Origin: JAAYSA01 sp035367155 | GTDB taxonomy: Bacteria > Bacillota_I > Bacilli_A > RFN20 > CAG-826 | Length of the DNA: 64,000 nt | Assembly: GCA_035367155.1 (NCBI GenBank) | Contig: DAOSJI010000001.1 | Location: 90,852 to 154,851, forward strand | Reading direction: 5' to 3' | In this document: in pieces, positions 51,863 to 59,842 of the stretch | How the letters are laid out: every line of letters begins with the position of its first letter | Position numbering within the stretch: position 1 is the stretch's first letter | Made by a program: the position numbers and the translations under genes | Notes under the pieces: generated by a model | The model's input: only the letters and a program-made list of their open reading frames with translations | What the model was told of the DNA's origin: nothing | Database searches by the model: none

Positions 51863-52596
51863 CGCTTTTTCCTAATATATGGTTCAGGTTGAGGAATTGG
51901 AACACGTTTATGTTCACTCACACGATGAAGATAGGTGATGCGCTCTTTAGAAGCAAGAGGAATATCTTGCCCTAATAAGAAATTGTCAAGATGTTCGTAA
52001 GTTACGCCTAATTCTTTTTCATCATCTTGATCTTTAAAAAGTCCTGCACTTGGACGTTTACTAATAAAATGTTGTGGAACACCTAAAATACGAGCGACTT
52101 CTTTTACTTCTCTTTTCGTTAAATGGATAAGTGTATGAATATCAAAAGCTCCATCACCCCATTTAGTAAAATAGCCTGTATAGTTTTCACTTAGATTATC
52201 AGTACCTAAAACTAGCTTATTCATCGACTGACCTAAAGCATATAATGTCACCATTCTTAAACGCACTTTAACATTGGATTTGCTTAATTCAGTAAGGTTT
52301 TGCTTAGTTTGCGCTTCATATGTTTTAACTAACTCTTGATATGTTTTTGATAAATCAACACAGGCAAAAGGAATCTTTTCCTCTTCTAAATATACTCTAG
52401 CATCACTAATATCTTTAGGATCACTTTCTATATCAATTACAAGACAAAAGAGTTTATCTCCAATAGCTTTTTTTGCAATTTTTGCCACAACAGCACTATC
52501 TAGTCCGCCACTAACTCCTAAAATGTAACCATTAAATGGACGGGCATATTCTTTTAAAAACGAAACTAAATAATCAACATACTTTTCTAAACTCAT
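51859..52596 (-). CDS. nadE: NAD synthetase, ammonia-dependent
   Basis: Amidates nicotinic acid adenine dinucleotide to NAD. PP-loop ATP motif SGGLDSAVVAKIAKK (about residue 30), then LGTDNLSENYTGYFTKWGDGAFDIHTL (extract GTDNLSENYTGYFTKWGDG) and KRPSAGLFKDQDDEKELG. At 245 aa it has no glutaminase domain, so it uses ammonia. It works downstream of NadD, encoded in this window. Confidence 0.96.
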   Translation of the reverse strand: MSLEKYVDYLVSFLKEYARPFNGYILGVSGGLDSAVVAKIAKKAIGDKLFCLVIDIESDPKDISDARVYLEEEKIPFACVDLSKTYQELVKTYEAQTKQNLTELSKSNVKVRLRMVTLYALGQSMNKLVLGTDNLSENYTGYFTKWGDGAFDIHTLIHLTKREVKEVARILGVPQHFISKRPSAGLFKDQDDEKELGVTYEHLDNFLLGQDIPLASKERITYLHRVSEHKRVPIPQPEPYIRKKR

Positions 52597-52607
52597 TTTG
52601 TTATCTC

Positions 52608-53891
52608 CTATCTAATATATTCAAATTCAAAATCTTCTAAAAAGACACGGTCCCCATCTTCAAGACCTAATCGTTCAAGTTCTTCATCAACACCAATATC
52701 ACGGAGAAATTTAAGAAGACTAAGCAGAGCTTCATCAGTACTTAAATTAAAGCGATGATATTGCGCTACAACTTTTTCACCTACAATACGATATTCGTGT
52801 TCGCTTAATCTAATAACTTTAAAGATTGGTTCTTCTTTTTCCATTTCACTAGCTTTATATATTTTATATGTTTCTTCCTCTTCTAGAGGGATAAAACTAA
52901 CTGGAGGTATTTTTTCTAATTGGTCTGCTAGAGCATATACTAACTCATCAATTCCTTCATGAAGAAGGCTTGAAACTGGATAAACTTTAATACTAGGATA
53001 TTTTTTGTTAAATTTAGCTAATTTTTTCTTACTATGTTCTGTTTCAAATTTTGTTGCAATAACAATTTGTGCTCTTTCTATTAAGTGATAGCCATAAGCT
53101 TTAAGTTCATCTTGAAGGAGCTCGTAATCTTTAACTGGATCACTATCACTTTCAAAATCAAGAACTAAAGCAAGTAAGCGACATCTTTCAATATGTTGTA
53201 AAAATTGAATCCCTAAGCCTTTACCTTGACTTGCACCCTCAATTAATCCAGGAAGATCAGCAACAACAAAGGATCGACGATCTTTTGTTATCGTTACGCC
53301 AAGTTGCGGCGTTAAAGTCGTAAAAGGATAATCTGCTATTTCAGGTTTAGCGTTAGAAATAACACTTAAAAGCGTACTTTTACCAACATTTGGCATACCT
53401 ACAAAGCCAACATCAGCAAGGAGTTTAAGCTCAAGTGTTAATCGATGTCTTTCTCCTTTTTCACCATTTTCAGCAATTCGTGGTGCTTTTCTTGTTGATG
53501 TTCTAAAAGCAGCATTGCCGCGTCCTCCGCGACCACCTTTAGCAAGGAGTACTTCTTTTCCTACTTCATCTAAATCAGCAAGAAGCTTATTTGTATCAGT
53601 TAGATAAACAAGAGTACCAACGGGAACTTCAACAATTAAATCTTCACCTTTTCGTCCAAAAGAATTTTTAGATCCACCATTCACGCCGTTTTCTGCTTTA
53701 AGTACCTTGTTAAAACGAAAATTGCTTAATGTTGAAACATTAGTAGTTGCACGAAAATAAATTGATCCTCCGCGACCACCATTACCACCATTTGGTCCAC
53801 CAAAAGGAACATATTTTTCGCGACGGAATGAAATCATTCCGTTGCCGCCGTCACCGGCTTGCAGTTCAACATTAGCTTTATCTATAAACAT
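52608..53891 (-). CDS. obgE: GTPase ObgE/CgtA
   Basis: Essential GTPase acting in 50S subunit assembly and stress control. The glycine-rich Obg fold is at residues 1-155 (GGDGGNGMISFRREK region, GGRGGRGNAAF). The G domain has G1 GMPNVGKSTL and G3 DLPGLIEGA. A C-terminal OCT domain follows (IVGEKVVAQYHRFNL, GDRVFLEDFEFEY). Length 427 aa is normal. The start overlaps the stop of the glycosyltransferase gene by one base. Confidence 0.96.
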   Translation of the reverse strand: MFIDKANVELQAGDGGNGMISFRREKYVPFGGPNGGNGGRGGSIYFRATTNVSTLSNFRFNKVLKAENGVNGGSKNSFGRKGEDLIVEVPVGTLVYLTDTNKLLADLDEVGKEVLLAKGGRGGRGNAAFRTSTRKAPRIAENGEKGERHRLTLELKLLADVGFVGMPNVGKSTLLSVISNAKPEIADYPFTTLTPQLGVTITKDRRSFVVADLPGLIEGASQGKGLGIQFLQHIERCRLLALVLDFESDSDPVKDYELLQDELKAYGYHLIERAQIVIATKFETEHSKKKLAKFNKKYPSIKVYPVSSLLHEGIDELVYALADQLEKIPPVSFIPLEEEETYKIYKASEMEKEEPIFKVIRLSEHEYRIVGEKVVAQYHRFNLSTDEALLSLLKFLRDIGVDEELERLGLEDGDRVFLEDFEFEYIR

Positions 53892-54850
53892 TATTTTTTA
53901 TTTTCCTTTATAGATTCAATAATAAAGAAAGGTCTTTTTTGTGATTCAATGAATGTTTTTCCTACATAGATTGCGATTAATCCTAAAGCAAACATTAAGA
54001 AAGTACCAACTAATAATATCATATTTATAATTAGCCAAAGAGGATGATTTACTCCTACTAGAAGGCTATTATTAAATAAATTAATTAAAAATAACACGAG
54101 TTCAGTGACAAATGATAAGCCAGTCATAATGGCTAGAAAAACTGCTAATTTTAAAGGCCAATAAACTGGTTTAATTGTCGTTGAGATAATCGAATTAAAA
54201 GCAAGATCAAACATTGAAGCAAAGTTATAATGTGATTCACCTTTTGGTCGTTTTGGTCTAGCAAAAACAACTTCGCCAGTTTTATAGCCAACATATGGGA
54301 CTTGTACACGGAAAACGCGGCTTGATTCAGTTAGTTTTACGACTTCATCACATACTCTTCGACTAATTAAGCGGAAATGACCTACATTTTGTGGAACTTT
54401 TACTTTTCCAGAAATGCGGTCTAGCACTTTATAAAACTTATTTGCGGTATAGCGTTTAATAAATGTGTCTTCTTTTCGACTTGCTCTTCTTGCATTAACA
54501 ACATCATAGCCTTTGGCAAAAAGTTTAAGCATGCCACTTATTACTTCAGGCGGATCTTGAAGATCAGCATCAATTGGAATAACTGCATCACCACTAGCGA
54601 CGCTTAGACCTGCTGCAACTGCACTTTCATGACCAAAATTACGCGATAAGTTAACAACGCGAAGCATAGGATATTTTTTCATTGCCTTATATAGAAGATT
54701 AAGCGTTTCATCCTTACTTCCATCATTAACTGCGACAATTTCAAATTCATAATCTTTTTCTTTTTTTATGACTTCCATCAATGTACTTAAAAAAAGCTCG
54801 ACCATTGCTTCTTCATTGTACATTGGGACTACAATTGAAACTTTTTTCAT
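53891..54850 (-). CDS. GtrB/DPMS-like glycosyltransferase family 2 membrane protein
   Basis: Polyprenyl-phosphate sugar transferase of the GtrB/YfdH/YkcC kind. The GT-A fold starts SIVVPMYNEEAMVE. It has DGSKDET and the catalytic DADLQDPPEVI, followed by two C-terminal membrane helices (about 230-255 and 270-300). It likely glucosylates or otherwise modifies undecaprenyl phosphate for envelope glycans; donor not determinable. It has its own promoter after a terminator. Confidence 0.88.
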   Translation of the reverse strand: MKKVSIVVPMYNEEAMVELFLSTLMEVIKKEKDYEFEIVAVNDGSKDETLNLLYKAMKKYPMLRVVNLSRNFGHESAVAAGLSVASGDAVIPIDADLQDPPEVISGMLKLFAKGYDVVNARRASRKEDTFIKRYTANKFYKVLDRISGKVKVPQNVGHFRLISRRVCDEVVKLTESSRVFRVQVPYVGYKTGEVVFARPKRPKGESHYNFASMFDLAFNSIISTTIKPVYWPLKLAVFLAIMTGLSFVTELVLFLINLFNNSLLVGVNHPLWLIINMILLVGTFLMFALGLIAIYVGKTFIESQKRPFFIIESIKENKK

Positions 54851-54888
54851 AATTACCTCAACTTTGATTATATATTAAAGTATAAAAA

Positions 54889-54909
54889 AAGACCACAATA
54901 TGTGGTCTT
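54889..54909 (-). terminator. Terminator of the mgtE pair
   Basis: AAGACCACA and TGTGGTCTT form a 9-bp perfect stem with a 3-nt loop, then TTTTTTT on the minus strand. Confidence 0.9.
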
Positions 54910-54935
54910 CTAGCCACTTAATCTTTAATGCTCCA

Positions 54936-56300
54936 TTACATAAATAAAAGCATAATAGAAGCAACAATATAGTAAGTTAAAATTGCGATAATATCTGCTA
55001 GAGTCGTTAAAATTGGTCCAGATGCATTGTCTGAATCCATATCTCTTTTTGCAAAGAAAATTGGTAAAAGTGTACCAAGTAAACCAGAAATAAACATTCC
55101 AGAAAATAAGGCAAATGCGACAGTTAAGCCAAGTTTTGCAGGATGAATGATAACACCCGCACTATTTACTTGTTTGGTAATAAAAGAAAATAGAGCTACT
55201 ATTCCAAAACCAACTAGCGCACTTATTAGACAATTAAAGATAATAATTAAGAGTTCCTTTTTTAAAAATTTACGGCGATCATCTTTACTTGAAAGTTCAT
55301 CACGATGAATACCTAAAATTGTAACTGCAAGATTTTGTGTCCCAATATTTCCTGCCATATCAAGTACTAAAGGTTGAAATAGCACAAGAGCAAAAACTTC
55401 ACTTAACGTTAACTCAAAAGCAGGCACCATGATAAAAAGAAAAGCAATTAAGATATTTAAAATCGTAGTAATTAACAACCAAGGAAGACGTTTTTTACTT
55501 CGCTCAAAGCCTGAGTATGATTCATCATGCTTAGGTAGAAAAGCTAAACGATTATATAATTCATCATAATTGTTAATTAGTTGTTCTAAGACGTCGTCTG
55601 CAGTAATAATACCAAGTAAATAGCCTTGATGATCAACGACAGGAAGTGAAGTTAGGTCATAGTTTTTAACGATTTCAATCGCCTCTTTTATCGTATGGCT
55701 ACTATAAACAAAATGATATTCGCTATTCATAAGTTCGCTAATTTCATCATCAGCGCGAGCAATAATTAAATCTTTTAGGGCTAAAACACCAACAAGTTTC
55801 TCTTCTTCATCAATAACATAAATATTATCGATAAAATCATCTTCTTTTACATTGTTAAAGATATATGAGGTTGCCTTTTTTACAGTCGTATCAACATTAA
55901 TTGTTAAAAATTGCGTTGTCATAATAGAAGGGGCAGTATCGCTAGAGTAAATTAGTAAGTCTTTAATAATATTTGCTCTATCTACTGAGACAAAGCTTAG
56001 TACATTTTCTTGTTCTTCCTCATCAAAATAGGAGATAAATTCTTTTAGTTCATCTACTTCTAGATTATTTAAAATTTGTGTTTTTCTTTCTTTAGGTAGC
56101 ATTTTAAAAGTTTCAATTTGTTGATGTTTACTAAGACGAGAAAACACCTCACTTGAACGCTTAACACCAATTAAATTAAAAACACGAAGTTGTTCTTTAC
56201 TATCAAGTTCACTAAAAACTTCTGCAATATCATAAGCTTGCATACTTTTAAGCTCTTTTTTAAGGGCATAGTTTGATTTTTTAAAGTCTAAATTCATCAT
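54936..56300 (-). CDS. mgtE: MgtE-type Mg2+ channel/transporter, second copy
   Basis: Divalent-cation channel of the MgtE family. It has an N-terminal superhelical domain (about 1-130), two CBS domains (about 130-250, with VVDHQGYLLGIITADDVL), a plug helix and five membrane helices. The MgtE signatures PLVLDMAGNIGTQNLAV (equivalent of the pore-lining PxxxGxxGNxGxQ) and the aspartate-rich final segment DSDNASGPILTTLADIIA (extract ASGPILTTLAD) are present. It begins 4 bp inside the upstream mgtE paralogue and shares only moderate identity with it. Confidence 0.93.
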   Translation of the reverse strand: MMNLDFKKSNYALKKELKSMQAYDIAEVFSELDSKEQLRVFNLIGVKRSSEVFSRLSKHQQIETFKMLPKERKTQILNNLEVDELKEFISYFDEEEQENVLSFVSVDRANIIKDLLIYSSDTAPSIMTTQFLTINVDTTVKKATSYIFNNVKEDDFIDNIYVIDEEEKLVGVLALKDLIIARADDEISELMNSEYHFVYSSHTIKEAIEIVKNYDLTSLPVVDHQGYLLGIITADDVLEQLINNYDELYNRLAFLPKHDESYSGFERSKKRLPWLLITTILNILIAFLFIMVPAFELTLSEVFALVLFQPLVLDMAGNIGTQNLAVTILGIHRDELSSKDDRRKFLKKELLIIIFNCLISALVGFGIVALFSFITKQVNSAGVIIHPAKLGLTVAFALFSGMFISGLLGTLLPIFFAKRDMDSDNASGPILTTLADIIAILTYYIVASIMLLFM

Positions 56301-57664
56301 AACATCCCCACTTTCAAAAGTATTAAAGTAGCTAGCCCAAAATAAACAAGCGTTGAGAAAAAGTCGATAATTGTTGTAATAAAAGGTCCACTTGCAACAG
56401 CAGGATCAACCTTAATTAACTTAAAAAAGTGCGGTATTGCAATTGAAAGTAAACTTACAAGCGAAACAACAATTACAAGTGAGCCTCCAATAATTGAGGC
56501 AAAAATAAGAGCAACTTGAAGCCTAGAAAAGTTTTGAGCACTTTCAGGAAGACCAAGTTGAAGGAAATAAACAAATAAAAATGAAAGCACAAATGTAATA
56601 AAGCCAAGTAAAAGACTCGTAATTAAGTTAGAGACGAATTCTTTACCAACTTCTTTTTTACTCATTTTACCTTCATTGGTAATCGATTTTAGGGCTACAG
56701 CAAGCGTCTGAGTTGCAACATTTCCTGGAGAGGAAAGCATTAAAGGTTGGAAAAAGGCTAAAATTGCTATTCCGCTGATGCTTGCAACCATAAAATCAGA
56801 AAAAGTCATCAGTGGAATCGAAATAAACATAAGGATAATGAGCCAAGGAAGCCGTTTTAGGGCAGTTTTTAGCCAAGAATCTCGCTTATTAGTTGATGGC
56901 AAGGCAGCTAGTTTTTCAAAGTCCTCTTCTGCCTCATGAGTAGCAATATCGATAATATCATCAAGAGTTAATATCCCAATTAATTTATTATCTTTATCGG
57001 TAACTGGAAGTTCATAAAGTTCATAGTTTTTCATATCATAAACAGCTTCTGTAACTGGAGAATTATCAATAACTTTAGGAATATCGATCATGATTTCTTC
57101 TATTGTTTTAGGGCTTCTAGCCTTTACTAGTGTTTTTAGGTTAACTGCTCCAAGATAATGACCCTCATTATCAACAACAAAAAGAAGATTAATACTTTCA
57201 GCATCATCAGCTTGTTTAATTAGACTTGTTGTAGCCTCTTTAACATCCATTTCTTTCGTAAGCGAAACATAATCATTAGAAATATAGGCACCTACAACAT
57301 CATCATCGTAGGTGATGATTTTGCTAACATCTTCTTTATCAATAAGAGATTTAATAATCTGGTCGCGTAGTTTACTATCTTCATAGGATTGAAGAATATC
57401 AACCGTATCATCAACATTCATCTCATTAAAAATAGCAATTTGTTTTTTACTATCAAATGTTGCTAAAAGTCTAGCAGCATCTCCATGTTCAAGATAGGCG
57501 ACAATTTCTGCTGTTTGTTCTAAATTTAGATTATTAAAAAGAACATTAATCTCTTCAACAGACAATGTTTCTAGACTTTTAGCAATATCAAAAGCATGGA
57601 ACTGTTCGAGTTCTTTTTGAAAAGTTCTTTTACTTAGTTTCTTTGCTAATAAGTCCTTTAACAT
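56297..57664 (-). CDS. mgtE: MgtE-type Mg2+ channel/transporter, first copy
   Basis: Same domain order as its downstream paralogue: superhelical N domain (EVAYLE... region), CBS pair (VVDNEGHYLGAVNLKTLV and VTDKDNKLIGILTLDDII) and a five-helix pore domain. The pore signature is PLMLSSPGNVATQTLAVAL, where the canonical GNxGxQ Gly is replaced by Ala (GNVATQ). The end has VASGPFITTIIDFFS. ATG at 57664 is chosen, 8 nt after GGAG; a TTG one codon earlier is possible. The change of pore residue against the second copy suggests specialised subunits. Confidence 0.92.
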   Translation of the reverse strand: MLKDLLAKKLSKRTFQKELEQFHAFDIAKSLETLSVEEINVLFNNLNLEQTAEIVAYLEHGDAARLLATFDSKKQIAIFNEMNVDDTVDILQSYEDSKLRDQIIKSLIDKEDVSKIITYDDDVVGAYISNDYVSLTKEMDVKEATTSLIKQADDAESINLLFVVDNEGHYLGAVNLKTLVKARSPKTIEEIMIDIPKVIDNSPVTEAVYDMKNYELYELPVTDKDNKLIGILTLDDIIDIATHEAEEDFEKLAALPSTNKRDSWLKTALKRLPWLIILMFISIPLMTFSDFMVASISGIAILAFFQPLMLSSPGNVATQTLAVALKSITNEGKMSKKEVGKEFVSNLITSLLLGFITFVLSFLFVYFLQLGLPESAQNFSRLQVALIFASIIGGSLVIVVSLVSLLSIAIPHFFKLIKVDPAVASGPFITTIIDFFSTLVYFGLATLILLKVGML

Positions 57665-57713
57665 CAATGTTTCTCCTTTTTTATAATCTAGATACGAATA
57701 TCCTTTTTTATTT

Positions 57714-57746
57714 TACCTTATTAGGTTAATAAAACCTAATTTGGTA
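57714..57746 (-). promoter_or_regulatory. DtxR/IdeR-box-like palindrome before the mgtE pair
   Basis: TTAGGTTAATAAAACCTAA (57721-57739) has the same 7-bp arms and 5-bp spacer as the classical DtxR/IdeR iron box. The symmetry continues outward with a 2-bp mismatch to ACC/GGT and TTTT/AAAA. On the minus strand TTAGGT could serve as the -35 with TAAAAT 18 bp downstream, so a bound repressor would cover the promoter. An alternative is a 5' leader hairpin. No U-run follows on the minus strand. There is no room for an M-box magnesium riboswitch. Confidence 0.6.
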
Positions 57747-57750
57747 AAAA

Positions 57751-57774
57751 AAGAATCGCCGGTTAGCGATTCTT
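57751..57774 (-). terminator. Terminator of rplU-prp-rpmA
   Basis: AAGAATCGC and GCGATTCTT form a 9-bp perfect stem with a 6-nt loop and a following T-run on the minus strand. Confidence 0.9.
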
Positions 57775-57795
57775 TTGTTTCGTTAATTTTTAACG

Positions 57796-58089
57796 TTACT
57801 TAAAAGGGTAAACGCTAACGCGCTTTCTACTTTTGCCAAGACGTTCATATTTAACGACGCCATCAACAAGGGCAAAGATGGTGTCATCGCTACCGCGTTT
57901 TGCATTAATGCCTGGATAAATTCGCATACCGCGTTGGCGATATAAAATTGAACCTGCTGTTGCAAATTGGCCGTCAGCTTTTTTAGCACCTAAACGGCGA
58001 CCACGTGAGTCACGGCCGTTTTTAGTACTTCCAACTCCTTTTTTCGAGGCAAAGAGTTGTAAATCTAAGATATATCGTAATGTTTTCAT
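57796..58089 (-). CDS. rpmA: 50S ribosomal protein L27 with cleavable N-terminal extension
   Basis: Large-subunit protein whose N-terminus reaches the peptidyl transferase centre. The mature part begins ASKKGVGSTKNGRDS. It is preceded by MKTLRYILDLQLF, the Firmicutes-type extension that Prp removes after the Phe before Ala-Ser-Lys. The cleavage motif LQLFASKK is intact, and the protease gene is directly upstream. Confidence 0.97.
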   Translation of the reverse strand: MKTLRYILDLQLFASKKGVGSTKNGRDSRGRRLGAKKADGQFATAGSILYRQRGMRIYPGINAKRGSDDTIFALVDGVVKYERLGKSRKRVSVYPFK

Positions 58090-58100
58090 AATTCTCTTAA

Positions 58101-58409
58101 CTACCTTTCTTTTATTTTTATGTAACTACCATATGTTTGCTCGATTGTACGAAGACTTGTTAGCATCGTATTTATAACTATTTCATCATGAGCATTCATT
58201 TTTGGGGCTACTAGAAGGAGGCTAATTTCTCCTTCATTGATCACGATTTTAAAGTCGTGATGATTTTCTAGTGCATTTAGAGCACCGATTGTTACTGCAC
58301 TTACGGCAGCACAGACGAGATCTTGTCCTTTTGGAGCGTAATTGGCATGGCCTTTAACTTCCACATAACCAATTTGATCTCCTCTTTTTTCAATAATTAC
58401 CGTAATCAT
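58101..58409 (-). CDS. prp: Ribosomal-processing cysteine protease Prp
   Basis: Cuts the N-terminal extension off L27 before or during assembly. The catalytic His and Cys are visible in the conserved GHANYAPKGQDLVCAAVSAVTIGALNAL (extracts VKGHANYAPKG and DLVCAAVSA). Length 102 aa. It lies between rplU and rpmA as in most Firmicutes (B. subtilis ysxB) and overlaps the end of rplU by one base. Confidence 0.95.
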   Translation of the reverse strand: MITVIIEKRGDQIGYVEVKGHANYAPKGQDLVCAAVSAVTIGALNALENHHDFKIVINEGEISLLLVAPKMNAHDEIVINTMLTSLRTIEQTYGSYIKIKER

Positions 58410-58723
58410 TATCCGTTAATCGTGGAAATTTCCACTAACGTATATGGTTGTCGGTGACCAAGCATTCTTTTTTGGTTGGTCTTAGCTTTGTATGTGAAGA
58501 CTTTAATTTTTTTGCCTTTGCCATGTTTTACAACATTTGCTGTAACGGTAGCACCTTTTAGATATGGTGTACCAACTTTGGCTTTAGCTTTTTCGCTTCC
58601 GATTAAAAGGACTTTATCAAAGGTATGAGTTTTTCCTTCTTCGGTTTCAAGCTTTTCAACAAATACTTTATCTCCAACGGCGACATGAACTTGTTTTCCA
58701 CCAGTTTCGATAATAGCGTACAT
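58409..58723 (-). CDS. rplU: 50S ribosomal protein L21
   Basis: Large-subunit protein binding 23S rRNA. MYAIIETGGKQVHVAVGDKVFVEKL start (extract YAIIETGGKQ), GTPYLKGATVTANVVKHGKGKKI middle (extract VVKHGKGKKIKVF) and the closing TNQKRMLGHRQPYTLVEI (extract RMLGHRQPYT) are typical. 104 aa. Preceded by a strong GAGGAGG site and an L21 leader. Confidence 0.97.
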   Translation of the reverse strand: MYAIIETGGKQVHVAVGDKVFVEKLETEEGKTHTFDKVLLIGSEKAKAKVGTPYLKGATVTANVVKHGKGKKIKVFTYKAKTNQKRMLGHRQPYTLVEISTING

Positions 58724-58729
58724 ATGAAT

Positions 58730-58857
58730 ACCTCCTCGTTTATATTCACTATCGACTCGCTTTTAAGGTGAGAATATCTACTTAAACCTTTTTAATGCGG
58801 TTGTAGCTCGTGAGGCGACAACGTGTGTACTATATCACACTTTTGTATGTAATACAA
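58730..58857 (-). ncRNA. L21 leader and rplU promoter
   Basis: Minus strand: TTGTAT (58852-58857), 17-bp spacer, TATAGT (58829-58834). The transcribed leader of about 90 nt before rplU contains paired segments such as GTTGTCGCCTCACGAGCTACAAC and GTAGATATTCTCACCTT, and it ends at the ribosome-binding site. Position and size fit the known L21-binding leader of Firmicutes. I did not verify its consensus structure. Confidence 0.6.
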
Positions 58858-58901
58858 CAAGCAAAATTCACTTTTTTTGCTAAATTATTATAATTTAGTC
58901 T

Positions 58902-59597
58902 TTATTTATTGTTGATAAGACTATTTTCTGCAAAGGAAAAATAGCGAAAAGCCCCAATAATTACATGATCTAGCAAGGTTATGTCGTGTTTTACTAGTGC
59001 TTTATTTAGCTCAATTGTAGCTTCAATATCACTGGTTGAAGGAACAACATTTCCACTTGGATGATTATGAACTAATATAACGTTTATTGCATTATAAATT
59101 AGTACTCTTCTTACAATTTCTTTTAAGTCAATTTCAAAACCCTCACTTGTTCCTAAATAGAGAACTTCTTCTTTAATTATTTCCCTTTTTTGATTTAGCA
59201 TAAGCAAATAAAGATGTTCTTTTTCTGCTTTAGAAAGTTCGTGTTGATAAAGTGAGAGGATATCGCTACTTGCGTTAATCCTTAAGGGCTTATTTTTTGC
59301 ATCTTTTTCAATGCGCGACGCAAGATTAAAAGCTGCAATTAGCATCAAGGACCTTGTATCACTTAAACCTTTAGTTTTAATTTTTTTTGGCTCATTAATC
59401 CTACTTAAATTATAAAGTCCTTGATGCTCTTTAAGTAAATTTTTAGCGATTGTAAGGGCGTTATAGTTCTTAATGCCGCTACTAATTAGAATCGCTAAAA
59501 TTTCTTCATCGCTTAAAGCGTTAATGCCATAGCGAAGAGCTTTTTCACGGGGGCGATTTAAAAGGGGAAGATCTTTAATTCGTTTACTTCCACTCAA
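58902..59597 (-). CDS. radC: RadC/YsxA-type JAMM domain protein
   Basis: DUF2466/RadC family, with a UPF0758-type N-terminal helical part (IKDLPLLNRPREKALRYG) and a C-terminal JAB1/MPN metal-dependent domain (ILVHNHPSGNVVPSTSDIEATIEL; extract VHNHPSGNVVPS). The once-supposed repair role is not supported in model species. I choose the TTG start at 59597, 8 nt after AGGTGG. A GTG at 59636 gives 13 more residues not matching the family. It overlaps the end of the upstream peptide gene by 14 bp. Confidence 0.85.
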   Translation of the reverse strand: MSGSKRIKDLPLLNRPREKALRYGINALSDEEILAILISSGIKNYNALTIAKNLLKEHQGLYNLSRINEPKKIKTKGLSDTRSLMLIAAFNLASRIEKDAKNKPLRINASSDILSLYQHELSKAEKEHLYLLMLNQKREIIKEEVLYLGTSEGFEIDLKEIVRRVLIYNAINVILVHNHPSGNVVPSTSDIEATIELNKALVKHDITLLDHVIIGAFRYFSFAENSLINNK

Positions 59598-59742
59598 ACT
59601 TATAGCCACCTGGAAGTTGAGCTTTTCCAGTCTCACTTAAGAATAGTTTATAGATGATAACTGAGACAATAGCAATTGCTAAAATTGCCATTACTGCTCC
59701 TAGGGTAATTGCTTCACCACCTACAACATTACTTAATTCTAG
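59584..59742 (-). CDS. Double-glycine-leader peptide (bacteriocin-like), 5' end lost in the gap
   Basis: The last 52 codons of a small gene are present; the start lies in the N-run. The visible leader end LELSNVVGG fits the double-glycine consensus: Glu -8, Leu -7, a hydrophobic residue at -4 and Gly-Gly at -2/-1. The predicted 43-residue mature part has a 20-residue hydrophobic helix (ITLGAVMAILAIAIVSVIIY), then KLFLSETGKAQLPGG and an aromatic C-terminus YKFEWK. This is the layout of peptides cut and exported by C39-peptidase ABC transporters. No such transporter is visible in the window. It is not part of ValS. Confidence 0.6.
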   Translation of the reverse strand, partial: LELSNVVGGEAITLGAVMAILAIAIVSVIIYKLFLSETGKAQLPGGYKFEWK

Positions 59743-59842
59743 NNNNNNNNNNNNNNNNNNNNNNNNNNNNNNNNNNNNNNNNNNNNNNNNNNNNNNNNNN
59801 NNNNNNNNNNNNNNNNNNNNNNNNNNNNNNNNNNNNNNNNNN
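59743..59842. other. Assembly gap (100 N)
   Basis: Exactly 100 N, the usual placeholder for a gap of unknown length. ValS ends incomplete on one side and the GG-leader peptide begins incomplete on the other. At least the last 130 or so ValS codons and the peptide's start are therefore missing, and the true gap must exceed 400 bp. Confidence 0.95.

Noticed and set aside
57665..57795. M-box magnesium riboswitch before mgtE
   Set aside because: The 131-bp gap already holds the rpmA terminator and the palindrome; there is no space for a roughly 165-nt M-box and no matching elements.
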